NCBI GenBank assembly: GCA_003223395.1
Contig: QHUZ01000064.1
Location: 1 to 33,762, forward strand
DNA from: Gemmatimonadota bacterium
GTDB taxonomy: Bacteria; Gemmatimonadota; Gemmatimonadetes; Gemmatimonadales; GWC2-71-9
DNA: 33,762 bases
Direction: 5' to 3'
The position numbers and the translations under genes were made by a program. A model generated the notes under the pieces. The model worked only from the letters and a program-made list of their open reading frames with translations, made no database searches and was not told where the DNA came from. Within the stretch, counting starts at the first letter, position 1; every line of letters begins with the position of its first letter. Below are positions 9,638 to 20,328 of the stretch, one piece after another.

Positions 9638-9952
9638 TTACGATGTAACCTTCGCGCTCGCGTCGGCGACCATCGCGCGCAACTCCTTGCTGGGCTTGAA
9701 GACAGGCACTGGGCGCGCCGCGACTTCGACTGGATCACCAGTTCGTGGGTTACGCGCCATGCGCGTCTTCCGCTGACGGATCTTGAACGTCCCAAACCCG
9801 CGTACCTCAATGTTATGCTGCTCGGCCAGCGCGGCTTTCACGGCATCGAGGAAGGAGTCTACGACCCGCGCACAGTCCTTTTTTGAAATGAGGGGACCAG
9901 CAGTGCGAGCAATTTGCGCGGTGACCTTTTCGACCAGATCAGCCTTCGTCAT
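9638..9952 (-). CDS. HU/IHF family nucleoid-associated DNA-binding protein
   Basis: The 104-residue product from ATG 9952 has a G-rich ribosome site, GGGGGGGACCA, just upstream. MTKADLVEKVTAQIA begins the helical dimerisation part. EVRGFGTFKIRQRKTRMARN and PRTGDPVEV are the beta-arm signature that inserts into the DNA minor groove (arm proline in RNPRTG). FKPSKELR ends the fold. Whether it acts as HU or as one IHF subunit cannot be settled from sequence. A near-consensus promoter inside the end of carA drives it, which fits the high expression expected of a nucleoid protein. An upstream in-frame ATG at 9997 would add 15 residues outside the family and overlap the -10 element. Confidence 0.95.
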   Translation of the reverse strand: MTKADLVEKVTAQIARTAGPLISKKDCARVVDSFLDAVKAALAEQHNIEVRGFGTFKIRQRKTRMARNPRTGDPVEVAARPVPVFKPSKELRAMVADASAKVTS

Positions 9953-9992
9953 TGGTCCCCCCCGAACATCTGCCGGGTCAAAGTCGGGGGCT

Positions 9993-10021
9993 ATCATACG
10001 GGCTTACTTATTTAGTGTCAA
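9993..10021 (-). promoter_or_regulatory. Strong sigma70-type promoter for the HU-like gene
   Basis: On the - strand a perfect TTGACA (10021-10016), a 17-base spacer (10015-9999) and TATGAT (9998-9993, 5 of 6) are seen. The predicted start near 9986 gives a leader of about 34 bases before the ATG at 9952, containing the G-rich ribosome site. The -35 box lies within the last codons of carA. This is the best-matching promoter I found in the window. Confidence 0.75.
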
Positions 10022-11171
10022 GAGCTTGTAGGAATTGTTGAAAGTGTCCCTGGGCGTCATGGGGCCCCGGTGACGCCTCCGGATGGTACTGAACGGCAAA
10101 AATCGGGTACTCCGTGTGCTTGATCCCTTCGACGGTCCCGTCGTTGAGGTTAAGGTGCGTGACCTCAAGCGACTTCGCGCCCGGAACGCCGCTCGTCTCT
10201 CCACGCACTGCGAATCCATGATTCTGTGACGTGATAAGTACTTGTCCTGTCGCAAGATCCCGCACTGGGTGATTCCCGCCGCGGTGACCGTACGGAAGCT
10301 TCACCGTCTCGCCGCCCATTGCCAGGCCGAGCAACTGATGACCGAGACAGATCCCAAAGATCGGGAGCTTCCCGTCGGCCAACGTGCGAATTGTATCGAT
10401 CGCGTAACCGACCGCCGCAGGGTCGCCGGGACCGTTCGACAGGAAGACGCCATCGGGTTTGAGTGCGCGTGTCTCGGCCGCACTGGTCGCCGCTGGGACG
10501 ACTGTGACCCGGCAACCGTGCTGCACGAACAGCCGCAGAATGTTGCGTTTCATTCCGAAATCGAACGCGACCACGTGATGCTTCGCGTCCTTGGGTCCTT
10601 CGCCGTACGCGTTGGCAATCGTCGCGGCGCTGGCGAGATCGAGTCCGTCCATCGAGGGCGACGCCGCGAGCGCAGCGCTGATTGCGTCGCTCGGCTTTTC
10701 ACCGAGCGCCAACACGCCGCGCATCGCGCCTTTGGAGCGAATGTGGCGCGTGAGCTGCCGCGTATCGACGTCAGAGATCAGCGGGACCTTCGCGCTCGCG
10801 AGCCAGTCGAGCAGCGTGCCGGTCGAGCGCCAGTTCGACGGCGTGGCCGCGAGCTCGCGCACGACGACGCCCGCGACGCGCGGCCGATCCGATTCGACGT
10901 CTTCGGGATTGATGCCGTAGTTGCCGATCATCGGCGCCGTCATCACGACGATCTGGCCGAGGTAGGAGGGGTCGGTGAACACCTCCTGATAGCCGCTCAG
11001 ATTCGTGGTGAAAACGACTTCCGCATAGGCCGGTTCAAACGGGAGAGGCGCAGTTCCGGGGAACCAGGCGCCGTCCTCGAGGAGGACGTATGCGGGTGCT
11101 GGACTAGGGCCGGCGATTGCTCGGAGGCTGCGGCGGCGGGGCGGGAGGCGGCGCCGCGGGTTGAGTTTCAA
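10008..11171 (-). CDS. carA: Carbamoyl-phosphate synthase small (glutaminase) subunit
   Basis: The product hydrolyses glutamine and passes ammonia to CarB for carbamoyl phosphate, feeding pyrimidine and arginine synthesis. The N-terminal CarA domain ([32 protein letters not shown]) is followed by a class-I glutamine amidotransferase domain. Its nucleophile Cys is in [10 protein letters not shown], and His and Glu are in [10 protein letters not shown]. The length of 387 residues assumes the TTG at 11171, the only standard start codon before the conserved domain. That start overlaps secG by 68 bases and gives an Arg/Pro-rich leader ([14 protein letters not shown]) not typical of CarA. Conserved sequence begins only at about residue 28, so a non-standard start (an ATC lies at 11117) is possible. 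carB is not in the window. The HU promoter overlaps the 3' end. Confidence 0.93.
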   Translation of the reverse strand: MKLNPRRRLPPRRRSLRAIAGPSPAPAYVLLEDGAWFPGTAPLPFEPAYAEVVFTTNLSGYQEVFTDPSYLGQIVVMTAPMIGNYGINPEDVESDRPRVAGVVVRELAATPSNWRSTGTLLDWLASAKVPLISDVDTRQLTRHIRSKGAMRGVLALGEKPSDAISAALAASPSMDGLDLASAATIANAYGEGPKDAKHHVVAFDFGMKRNILRLFVQHGCRVTVVPAATSAAETRALKPDGVFLSNGPGDPAAVGYAIDTIRTLADGKLPIFGICLGHQLLGLAMGGETVKLPYGHRGGNHPVRDLATGQVLITSQNHGFAVRGETSGVPGAKSLEVTHLNLNDGTVEGIKHTEYPIFAVQYHPEASPGPHDAQGHFQQFLQALDTK

Positions 11172-11481
11172 TCGGGAGGGTGGTCGGTGCGATTGGCGCC
11201 GGCTGCTGTTGCTGTTGGCCCTGGCCTTCGAGCAGCGGGCGCACCTGCGTGCCCGACTGCGTCATGAACGTCAGCACGAGCGAGAGGAACAGAAAAATCC
11301 CGGCTGTCCACCACGTGACTTTGGTGAGCAACGTGGTCGCCTGACGCCCGCCCATGATCGTTTCGGTACCGGCGCCGCCACCCATCGTGGCGAGCCCGCC
11401 GCCCTGCCCTGCCTGCAGCAGCACAGCGACCGCGAGGATCAGCGAGTCGAGAATCAGGATGCCGACGAAGATTCCGTACAT
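11104..11481 (-). CDS. secG: Preprotein translocase subunit SecG with Pro/Gln-rich tail
   Basis: SecG is a small accessory subunit of the SecYEG inner-membrane channel. The product is 125 residues from ATG 11481; a TTG at 11493 in frame would add four residues. Two hydrophobic segments are visible (about residues 3-24 and 56-77), separated by the SecG loop [18 protein letters not shown]. The C-terminal 45 or so residues are low-complexity: a run of glutamines, then proline- and alanine-rich sequence ending PQPPSNRRP. That tail is longer than in classical SecG and overlaps the presumed carA start. The gene follows tpiA after 17 bases. The pgk-tpiA-secG order is common in many bacteria. Confidence 0.92.
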   Translation of the reverse strand: MYGIFVGILILDSLILAVAVLLQAGQGGGLATMGGGAGTETIMGGRQATTLLTKVTWWTAGIFLFLSLVLTFMTQSGTQVRPLLEGQGQQQQQPAPIAPTTLPIETQPAAPPPAPPPQPPSNRRP

Positions 11482-11498
11482 TGCGCGGGGCAAGATAC

Positions 11499-12244
11499 CT
11501 AGGCGGCGGGCGTACGCACAAGTTGCGCCCAGGCACGCGGATCGAGTGACGCGCCGCCGACGAGGACGCCATCCAACTCGTGCTCCGCCAGCAGCTCGGC
11601 GGCATTCTTCAAGTTTACACTGCCGCCGTACAGGATCACGTACGGCGCGGCGGTAACCGCCTGCTTCTTCAACCAGCCTCGAATGGCCTGGTGCACCTCG
11701 GCGGCATCTTTTGGAGTCGCATTACGACCAGTGCCGATTGCCCAGACCGGTTCGTACGCGATCGTCACCCGAGTCTTACCATCGCGCCCACCGAGCGCCG
11801 CCGCGAGCTGGCGGGTGACAACCGCCAGTGTGTCGCCTGCCTCTCGTTGTTCGAGGGTCTCACCCACGCACAACACCGGTTGCAAGTCGGCCGCGAGTGC
11901 CGCGGTGACCTTCTTGCCGGTTTGCTCGTCCGTTTCGCCGAAAACGTGACGCCGTTCGGAATGGCCGATGAGGGTCAACCGCGCGCCGGCCTGCTTGGCC
12001 AGCGCCCCCGAGGTCGCGCCCGTGAACGCACCCTTCGCTTCCCAGTAGATGTCTTGCGCGCCCGCCTGGACGTTCCTGTGACCGGCTATCCCCTGTGCCA
12101 CCGCCTCGATCGACACGGTTGGAGGGAAAAACCACACCGACCGCTCGTGGGGGATCTCACCGGCGGCAAAGAACGCGCGCAGGTATTCGCGGGCTTCGAC
12201 AGGACCAACGTTCATCTTCCAGTTGCCGGCGAAGACCAGTGGCC

Positions 12245-12248
<4 letters not shown>
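11499..12248 (-). CDS. tpiA: Triose-phosphate isomerase
   Basis: The 249-residue TIM-barrel enzyme interconverts dihydroxyacetone phosphate and glyceraldehyde-3-phosphate. Signatures are AGNWKMN (Asn/Lys of the active site), LIGHSERRHVFGE (catalytic His), AYEPVWAIGTGRNAT (catalytic Glu with flexible loop 6), and YGGSVN plus DGVLVGGASL for phosphate binding. The start is GTG at 12248, overlapping the pgk stop as GTGA. Length is normal. It works directly with the two genes before it (gap, pgk) in lower glycolysis and gluconeogenesis. Confidence 0.97.
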
Positions 12249-14965
<2,717 letters not shown>

Positions 14966-15741
14966 GCATCACCTCGACTGGTGCATCTACGCCGGGAAAA
15001 AATCGCTCGAATGCCGCGGCGCCTTGCTGGACCAACACCTCACGGCCGTCCGCGGCCTCGATCCCGCGCTCGCGCAGGGCGTGCACCCACCGCGTCTCGC
15101 CCGGGGCGTACACCAGGTCCAGCGCGCGTTGCACGCCGGGGATGTGGTTGACATCCACCGGGAGCGGATCGTGTCCCGTGAGTCCGAGCGGCGTCGCATT
15201 GATGGCCACGTCAACCTCGATCGGCCCATTGGCGACACTCGTCGACGCGCCGATACCGCTCGCCCACTTGGCGAACGCCTTGGCCCGGGAGGCATCGCGC
15301 GAGCGCACGAACAGCGTCGCGCCGCGGTCCGCCGCGGTCACGGCCGTCGCACGCGCCGAACCGCCGGTGCCGACCACGAGCCACCGTTCCCCTTTGGGGG
15401 TCGCGCCGAGCGTATCGAGCGCCGCGGCGACGCCAACGACATCGGTGTTGTCGCCGACGAGTTCCCCGGCTTCGGTCCAGAACGTATTGCACGCGCCGAC
15501 GCGGGTGCAGACATCCGTTTTCCGCGCGACGGATCGTTCGACTGCTTCCTTATGCGGGACGGTGACATTCCCGGCACCGCCGATCGCGGCCTGCATCGCC
15601 AGCACTGCGGGCAATGACGCTGCCGGGACCTGGAGTGCAACGTAGACGGCGTCGAGCCCGAGGGCACGACACGCGGCGTTGTGCATCGCGGGGGAAAGGG
15701 AGTGGGCCACCGGGTCGCCGATGACCGTCAGCAGACGCGTC

Positions 15742-16212
15742 TTAGCGCTGATCTCCACGCTTGCTCTCAGCCGCGAGTCGATCGGCCACCGCGGCGGAGA
15801 GAGCCTCGAGCTCCTGGCAGGTGTCGCGGTACACGCCGAGATCGCCGCCAAACGGATCGCTCACCTCGTCGCCACCGCGCCCGGCGTACTCGCCGAGCAC
15901 GAACACCCGCCCCTCGCCACCCAGCTCGTCTACCCGCGCGCGGTGATGGCGCGCCATCGTCAGGATCAGATCGGCCTTCTCCACCAGCTCGCGCGTCAGC
16001 AGCCGCGCGCGATGTCCGGAGAGATCGAGACCCCGCTCGAGGCCCACGAGATAGGCGCCCTCGGATGCGGGTGCACCATCCCACGCCCCGGTCCCGGCCG
16101 ACGACACCTCCACTTCGAGACCGCGCTCCTTCAGGGAGCGCTCGAGCAGTGACGCGGCGAGCGGGCTGCGGCAGATGTTGCCGGTGCAGACGAACAGGAC
16201 GTGTTGGATCAT
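15742..16212 (-). CDS. Low-molecular-weight protein phosphatase (LMW-PTP family)
   Basis: The 156-residue cytoplasmic phosphatase has the P-loop VCTGNICRSP, with nucleophile Cys9 and Arg15, and a late DPFGGD with the general-acid Asp. LMW-PTPs act on phosphotyrosine; the YwlE branch acts on phosphoarginine and carries Thr where this protein has Ile13. On that single residue I predict tyrosine specificity. The ATG at 16212 overlaps the tsaC stop (ATGA). A neighbouring Sua5-type gene and LMW phosphatase also occur together in Bacillus (ywlC, ywlE), so the pairing is old. No tyrosine kinase or capsule genes are nearby. Confidence 0.9.
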   Translation of the reverse strand: MIQHVLFVCTGNICRSPLAASLLERSLKERGLEVEVSSAGTGAWDGAPASEGAYLVGLERGLDLSGHRARLLTRELVEKADLILTMARHHRARVDELGGEGRVFVLGEYAGRGGDEVSDPFGGDLGVYRDTCQELEALSAAVADRLAAESKRGDQR

Positions 16213-16862
16213 GGCGCCAGCCGGCCGACGGCGCGACGGAGCTCGTGCACACTCAACGTGCCTTCGCGCACGATCTGCGCCCGCGGCCTGGTGCAGTCAA
16301 CCACGGTGGACGGAGGCCGGTTCCCCAGGACCCCGCCGTCGAGCACCAGCAATTGCCCGGCGGCGACCGCCGGCGCGAAGTCACGGGCGATGGCATCAGC
16401 CCCGGGACCCGGTGGCTGGCCCGGGATATTCGCCGACGTGGACGTGAGCGGCGAGCCGAGCGCCGCCACCAGTGCGGCGATCGCCTGATGCGAGGTCCAG
16501 CGCACCGCGATCCCGCCATCGGGCCCGCGGAGCATATCCGGGAGCCGGCCGGAGCCGCCCGGCAAAACGAGCGTGAGCGGGCCGGGCCAGAACGCGCGCG
16601 CCAGCGCGTCCGCCGACGCATTGAACGCCAGGCCGTGCGCCTCAGCCATGCCGCGGTCGCTGATCAATAAAAGGAAAGGCTTGCTGGCCGAGCGACCCTT
16701 CATCGCGGCCAGCGCCGCGACGTCCGCCTGTACGACCCGTGAGCCGAGTCCGTAGACCGTCTCGGTCGGATAGGCGAGCAGGCCCCCACTCTGCAGATGC
16801 GCGACGACGCGCGGAATCGTCGCCGCGACTTCCGCGGGGGTCTGGAACGCGAGCGGTTTCAC
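16209..16862 (-). CDS. tsaC: L-threonylcarbamoyladenylate synthase (TsaC/Sua5 family)
   Basis: The 217-residue YrdC-fold protein makes threonylcarbamoyl-AMP from threonine, bicarbonate and ATP. This is the first step of the t6A37 tRNA modification needed for ANN-codon reading. Motifs are GGLLAYPTETVYGLG near residues 26-40, AMKGRSASKPFLLL (nucleotide-binding KxR-SxKP), WPGPLTLVLPG, and PLTSTSANIPGQP. It lacks the extra C-terminal Sua5 domain, so it is the short TsaC type, with a modest C-terminal extension ending in VREGTLSVHELRRAVG. It starts at GTG 16862 in a GTGA overlap with ispD and ends in an ATGA overlap with the phosphatase. Confidence 0.95.
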   Translation of the reverse strand: MKPLAFQTPAEVAATIPRVVAHLQSGGLLAYPTETVYGLGSRVVQADVAALAAMKGRSASKPFLLLISDRGMAEAHGLAFNASADALARAFWPGPLTLVLPGGSGRLPDMLRGPDGGIAVRWTSHQAIAALVAALGSPLTSTSANIPGQPPGPGADAIARDFAPAVAAGQLLVLDGGVLGNRPPSTVVDCTRPRAQIVREGTLSVHELRRAVGRLAP

Positions 16863-17590
16863 CGCAGCTCACGGGCCAGCGCCTCAGCGATCCGGAAATC
16901 GTCGGCTGTGGTGATTTTGAAGTTATAGGGCGAATCGGGAATCAACTCCACTGGAAACCCCGCCCGTTCGCAGACCTCCGCGTCGTCACTCGGCGCGCCG
17001 CCGTTGGCGGTGCCGCCGCCGAGCTGCGCGTACGCGTGGCGCAACATCTCCCGCGGGAACCCCTGCGGCGTCTGCGCGCGCCAGATGCGCTCCCGATCGA
17101 CGGTGCGGGTGATGCGTGGTGTCGGCCGATCGGGACCCTGGCCGACTTCCTTGAGCGTGTCGGAGGTTGGGACTGCGGCGACGGCACCGACGCCGGCGCG
17201 CGCGCGTGCGATCACCGCGTCGATGGTCTCGCGGCTGACGAACGGCCGGGCTGCATCGTGGATGAGGATGATGGTCGCGTCGTCAGGAAGCGCTGTGAGC
17301 CCCGAGCGGACCGAATCGACCCGCTGAGCGCCGCCCGACACGAACTCCAGCCGCTCCCCCCGCAGCTTGCCGAGCCAGTCGGGTGGACGCTCGGCGTATC
17401 CCGGCGGCAACGCGACGACGACCTGGCGTACTTCCGGATGGCCGGTGAATGGGCGCAGCGCGCGCAGCAGCATCGGCACGCCGAGGATCGGACGGAATTG
17501 TTTCGGCTCGCCAGGGCCGGCGCGCACGCCCGCCCCCGCTGCCACCACGACCACCCCGACGTCAGGCTGCGAGACGACGGGTGAGCTCAC
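16859..17590 (-). CDS. ispD: 2-C-methyl-D-erythritol 4-phosphate cytidylyltransferase
   Basis: The 243-residue enzyme of the MEP isoprenoid pathway makes CDP-methylerythritol. Motifs are VVVVAAGAGVRAGPGEPKQF (CTP loop with Arg and Lys), ILIHDAARPFV, VPTSDTLKEV, IWRAQTPQGFPREML, SDDAEVCERAG and NFKITTADDF. The GTG at 17590 is taken as the start and overlaps radA by 29 bases; a later GTG at about 17554 is possible, because core homology begins near residue 11. Length is close to the family norm of 225-240. The partner ispF is not in the window, although radA-ispD-ispF is a common order elsewhere. Confidence 0.94.
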   Translation of the reverse strand: MSSPVVSQPDVGVVVVAAGAGVRAGPGEPKQFRPILGVPMLLRALRPFTGHPEVRQVVVALPPGYAERPPDWLGKLRGERLEFVSGGAQRVDSVRSGLTALPDDATIILIHDAARPFVSRETIDAVIARARAGVGAVAAVPTSDTLKEVGQGPDRPTPRITRTVDRERIWRAQTPQGFPREMLRHAYAQLGGGTANGGAPSDDAEVCERAGFPVELIPDSPYNFKITTADDFRIAEALARELR

Positions 17591-18920
17591 CGATTCCCTC
17601 CAGCCCGATCACCTCCATGTCGCTGCTCGTCCCCCGCGAGCGCGCTGACAGGAACACGCGCCGAAATCCCTGGCGTGCCGCCTCGGCCAGCCGCCGCTCG
17701 ACGCCGGCAACGGGACGGATCTCGCCGCCGAGGCCGACCTCGCCGAGGAAGAGCGCGTCGGCGGGCACGGGACGGTCGTGGACTGTCGAGACGAGGGCCG
17801 CAAGAATCGCGAGGTCGGTCGAGGGTTCGATCAACCGGACGCCGCCGGTCACGTTGACGAAGACATCCAGATTCCCGAACGGCAGGCCACCGCGGCGCTC
17901 GAGTACCGCGAGCAGCAGTGCGAGGCGGCGATGATCGAGCCCCGTCGCCACGCGCTGTGGCGTGCCGAATCCCGCCTTCGAGGCGAGCGCCTGGATTTCG
18001 ACCAGCATCGGGCGCGTCCCTTCCATCAGCGCCGTCACCGCCGAGCCGGAGGCGCCGGTGCTGCGGCCGGCGAGGAACGCGGCGGCGGGGTTCGCGACCG
18101 GCTCGAGCCCCGCGCCCGTCATCCGGAAGACGCCGATCTCATCGACCGAGCCAAACCGATTCTTTACGGCGCGCAGGATCCGGTGATCGAGTGTCGTTTC
18201 GCCCTCGAAATACAGGACGGTATCCACGATGTGCTCGAGGGTCTTCGGGCCGGCGATGCCGCCGCCCTTGGTGACGTGGCCGACGAGCACGACGGCGGGT
18301 CCCGACTCCTTGGCGAAGCGCATGAGCCGGGCGGCGCACTCGCGCACCTGGCCCACGTTGCCGGGCGCGCCCTCGAGCTCTTCGGTATAGGTGGTCTGGA
18401 CAGAGTCGAGCAGTACGACGCTCGACTTCAGCTGTGCGGCGTGATGGAGAATCGACTCGAGGCGCGTCTCACCGAGCACGTGAATGCCGCCGGCATCCTC
18501 GTCCAGGCGATCGGCGCGCAGCCGGAGCTGATCGGGCGACTCTTCGCCCGAGACGTAGAGCGTCGACACGCCCTGGCTCTCGAGCCGCGCGGCGCACTGC
18601 ATGAGCAGCGTGGATTTGCCGATTCCCGGCTCACCGCCGACGAGCACGACGGAGCCCGGGACGATGCCGCCGCCCAGGACGAAGTCGAACTCGGCAAGGC
18701 CGGTCTTCCAGCGCGACGTGCTCGTCGATTGCATCTCGGAGAGTCGCACGGGAGACGCACCCGAGGCCGCAGCGTTCCGGCCGTCCGGCCGTCCGGTCGT
18801 CCGGCCGACGGCTTCCTCGATCAGGGAGTTCCACGCCCCACACGCATCGCACTTGCCGCCCCACTTCGGCTGATCCGCGCCGCATTCGGTGCAGCGAAAC
18901 ACGGACTTGCCTTTAGACAC
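17562..18920 (-). CDS. radA: DNA repair protein RadA (Sms)
   Basis: The 452-residue RecA-like branch-migration factor acts in recombinational repair and transformation. Its N-terminal zinc finger has Cys10, Cys13, Cys24 and Cys27 (FRCTECGADQPKW, KCDACGAW). Walker A is GGEPGIGKSTLLMQ and Walker B is SSVVLLDSVQT. The RadA-specific motif AVKNRFGSVDEIGVF and a C-terminal Lon-like domain (FVNVTGGVRLIEPSTDLAI, FLGEVGLGGEIRPV) follow. A variable linker after the zinc finger (about residues 37-57) is encoded by a short tandem repeat. It starts at GTG 18920 and overlaps the dnaB stop by 8 bases. Confidence 0.97.
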   Translation of the reverse strand: MSKGKSVFRCTECGADQPKWGGKCDACGAWNSLIEEAVGRTTGRPDGRNAAASGASPVRLSEMQSTSTSRWKTGLAEFDFVLGGGIVPGSVVLVGGEPGIGKSTLLMQCAARLESQGVSTLYVSGEESPDQLRLRADRLDEDAGGIHVLGETRLESILHHAAQLKSSVVLLDSVQTTYTEELEGAPGNVGQVRECAARLMRFAKESGPAVVLVGHVTKGGGIAGPKTLEHIVDTVLYFEGETTLDHRILRAVKNRFGSVDEIGVFRMTGAGLEPVANPAAAFLAGRSTGASGSAVTALMEGTRPMLVEIQALASKAGFGTPQRVATGLDHRRLALLLAVLERRGGLPFGNLDVFVNVTGGVRLIEPSTDLAILAALVSTVHDRPVPADALFLGEVGLGGEIRPVAGVERRLAEAARQGFRRVFLSARSRGTSSDMEVIGLEGIGELTRRLAA

Positions 18921-20328
18921 CGACGGGAGCCTCGCGCGCGGTGTAATTGTCGAAGCGCGTGTACTCTTTCTTGAAGTGCAGCTTCACGGTACCCGTTGGG
19001 CCGTTGCGCTGCTTGCCCACGATCACCTCGGCGATGCCCTCGATGCTCTCGTTCGTCTTGGGGTCCACCGGGCCGTCGTAGAACTCCTGCCGGTAGATGA
19101 AACAGACGACGTCGGCGTCCTGCTCGATCGCGCCCGACTCGCGAAGATCCGACAGCTGCGGCCGCCGGTGCTCACCGCCGCGCTGTTCGGGCGCGCGCGA
19201 GAGCTGGGAGATTGCGACGACGGGGACATCCAGCTCTTTCGCCAGCGCCTTGAGCGAGCGTGAGATGTACGAGATCTCCTGCTGGCGATTCTCGACGTCG
19301 CCCGGCCCCTGCATCAGCTGCAAATAGTCGACGATCACGAGCGCAATGTCGTGTTCGGCCTTCAACCGGCGTGCCTTCGACCGCATGGCCAGCGGTGTCA
19401 GGGACGGGGAGTCGTCGATCCAGATCGGCGCGGTACCCAGCAAGCCGGCGGCACGCGCCAGTTTCGGATAGTCGTCATCCCGGAGCTGGCCGCGGCGCAG
19501 CCGCTGCGCGTCGACCAGACCCTCCGAGCAGAGTAGCCGCTGCACCAGCGCGTCCTTTGACATTTCGATCGAGAAGAAGGCGACACCCGTGTTGTGCTCG
19601 ATCGCGGCGTGCTGGACGATGTTCAAGGCCAGCGCCGTCTTTCCCATCGATGGCCGGGCGGCGAGAATGACCAGATCGGCGCGCTGGAAACCTGCCGTGA
19701 GACGGTCGAGATCGGCGAAACCGCTTGGCACGCCGGTGACCGAGCCCGCCCCCGACTGGAGCTGCTCGATCCGCTCCATGGTCGGCCAGATGAGCTCTTT
19801 GATCCGAATGAACTCTTCGGCCCGCCGGAATTGCGCGACCTGGAACACCCGGTGCTCAGCGTTGTCGAGCACCTCGCCCGCCGTGCCGTGGCCTTCATAG
19901 ACGTCCTGGATGATCCCGGTCGCGGCTTCCACGAGCCGGCGCAGCACCGCCTTGTCGCGGACGATTCTGGCGTGATAGTCGATGTTGGCGGCCGTCGGCA
20001 CGACGTCGATCAGCGCCGCGATGTACTCCATGCCGCCGGCCCGGTCCAGATCGCCGCGGCGGCTGAGCTCGTCCCGGATCGTCACGGGATCGATGACATC
20101 GCCGCGCTCGGTCAGGGAGATCATCGACCGGAACAGCAGCCGATGGCCCTCGCGGTAAAACATCGTGTCGTCCAGGATTTCCGCGGCTTTGAGCGCCGCG
20201 TCCTGGTCGAGCATCATCGCGCCGAGCACCGCCTGCTCCGCTTCGTTACTCCACGGAGTCTGGCGGCCGGCCCATTCGCCCGCCCCTCGATCAGCTGTCG
20301 AGGAGGCGAGCGGCGATACGGACGTCAT
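18913..20328 (-). CDS. dnaB: Replicative DNA helicase DnaB
   Basis: The 471-residue hexameric helicase unwinds DNA at the replication fork. The N-terminal domain (PWSNEAEQAVLGAMMLDQDA) leads to a linker and the RecA-like core: GFADLDRLTAGFQRADLVIL, Walker A ARPSMGKTALALNI, VAFFSIEMSKDALVQRLL, Walker B LVIVDYLQLM, and LSDLRESGAIEQDADVV with VIVGKQRNGPTG for the arginine finger region. No intein is present. The ATG at 20328 overlaps the end of the glycosylase gene by 38 bases; the first 25 or so residues are poorly conserved, so a slightly later start is possible. Confidence 0.97.
   Translation of the reverse strand: MTSVSPLASSTADRGAGEWAGRQTPWSNEAEQAVLGAMMLDQDAALKAAEILDDTMFYREGHRLLFRSMISLTERGDVIDPVTIRDELSRRGDLDRAGGMEYIAALIDVVPTAANIDYHARIVRDKAVLRRLVEAATGIIQDVYEGHGTAGEVLDNAEHRVFQVAQFRRAEEFIRIKELIWPTMERIEQLQSGAGSVTGVPSGFADLDRLTAGFQRADLVILAARPSMGKTALALNIVQHAAIEHNTGVAFFSIEMSKDALVQRLLCSEGLVDAQRLRRGQLRDDDYPKLARAAGLLGTAPIWIDDSPSLTPLAMRSKARRLKAEHDIALVIVDYLQLMQGPGDVENRQQEISYISRSLKALAKELDVPVVAISQLSRAPEQRGGEHRRPQLSDLRESGAIEQDADVVCFIYRQEFYDGPVDPKTNESIEGIAEVIVGKQRNGPTGTVKLHFKKEYTRFDNYTAREAPVGV

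Noticed and set aside
17778-18974. 398-codon + strand open frame over radA
   Set aside because: radA on the other strand has every family motif; this frame has none.
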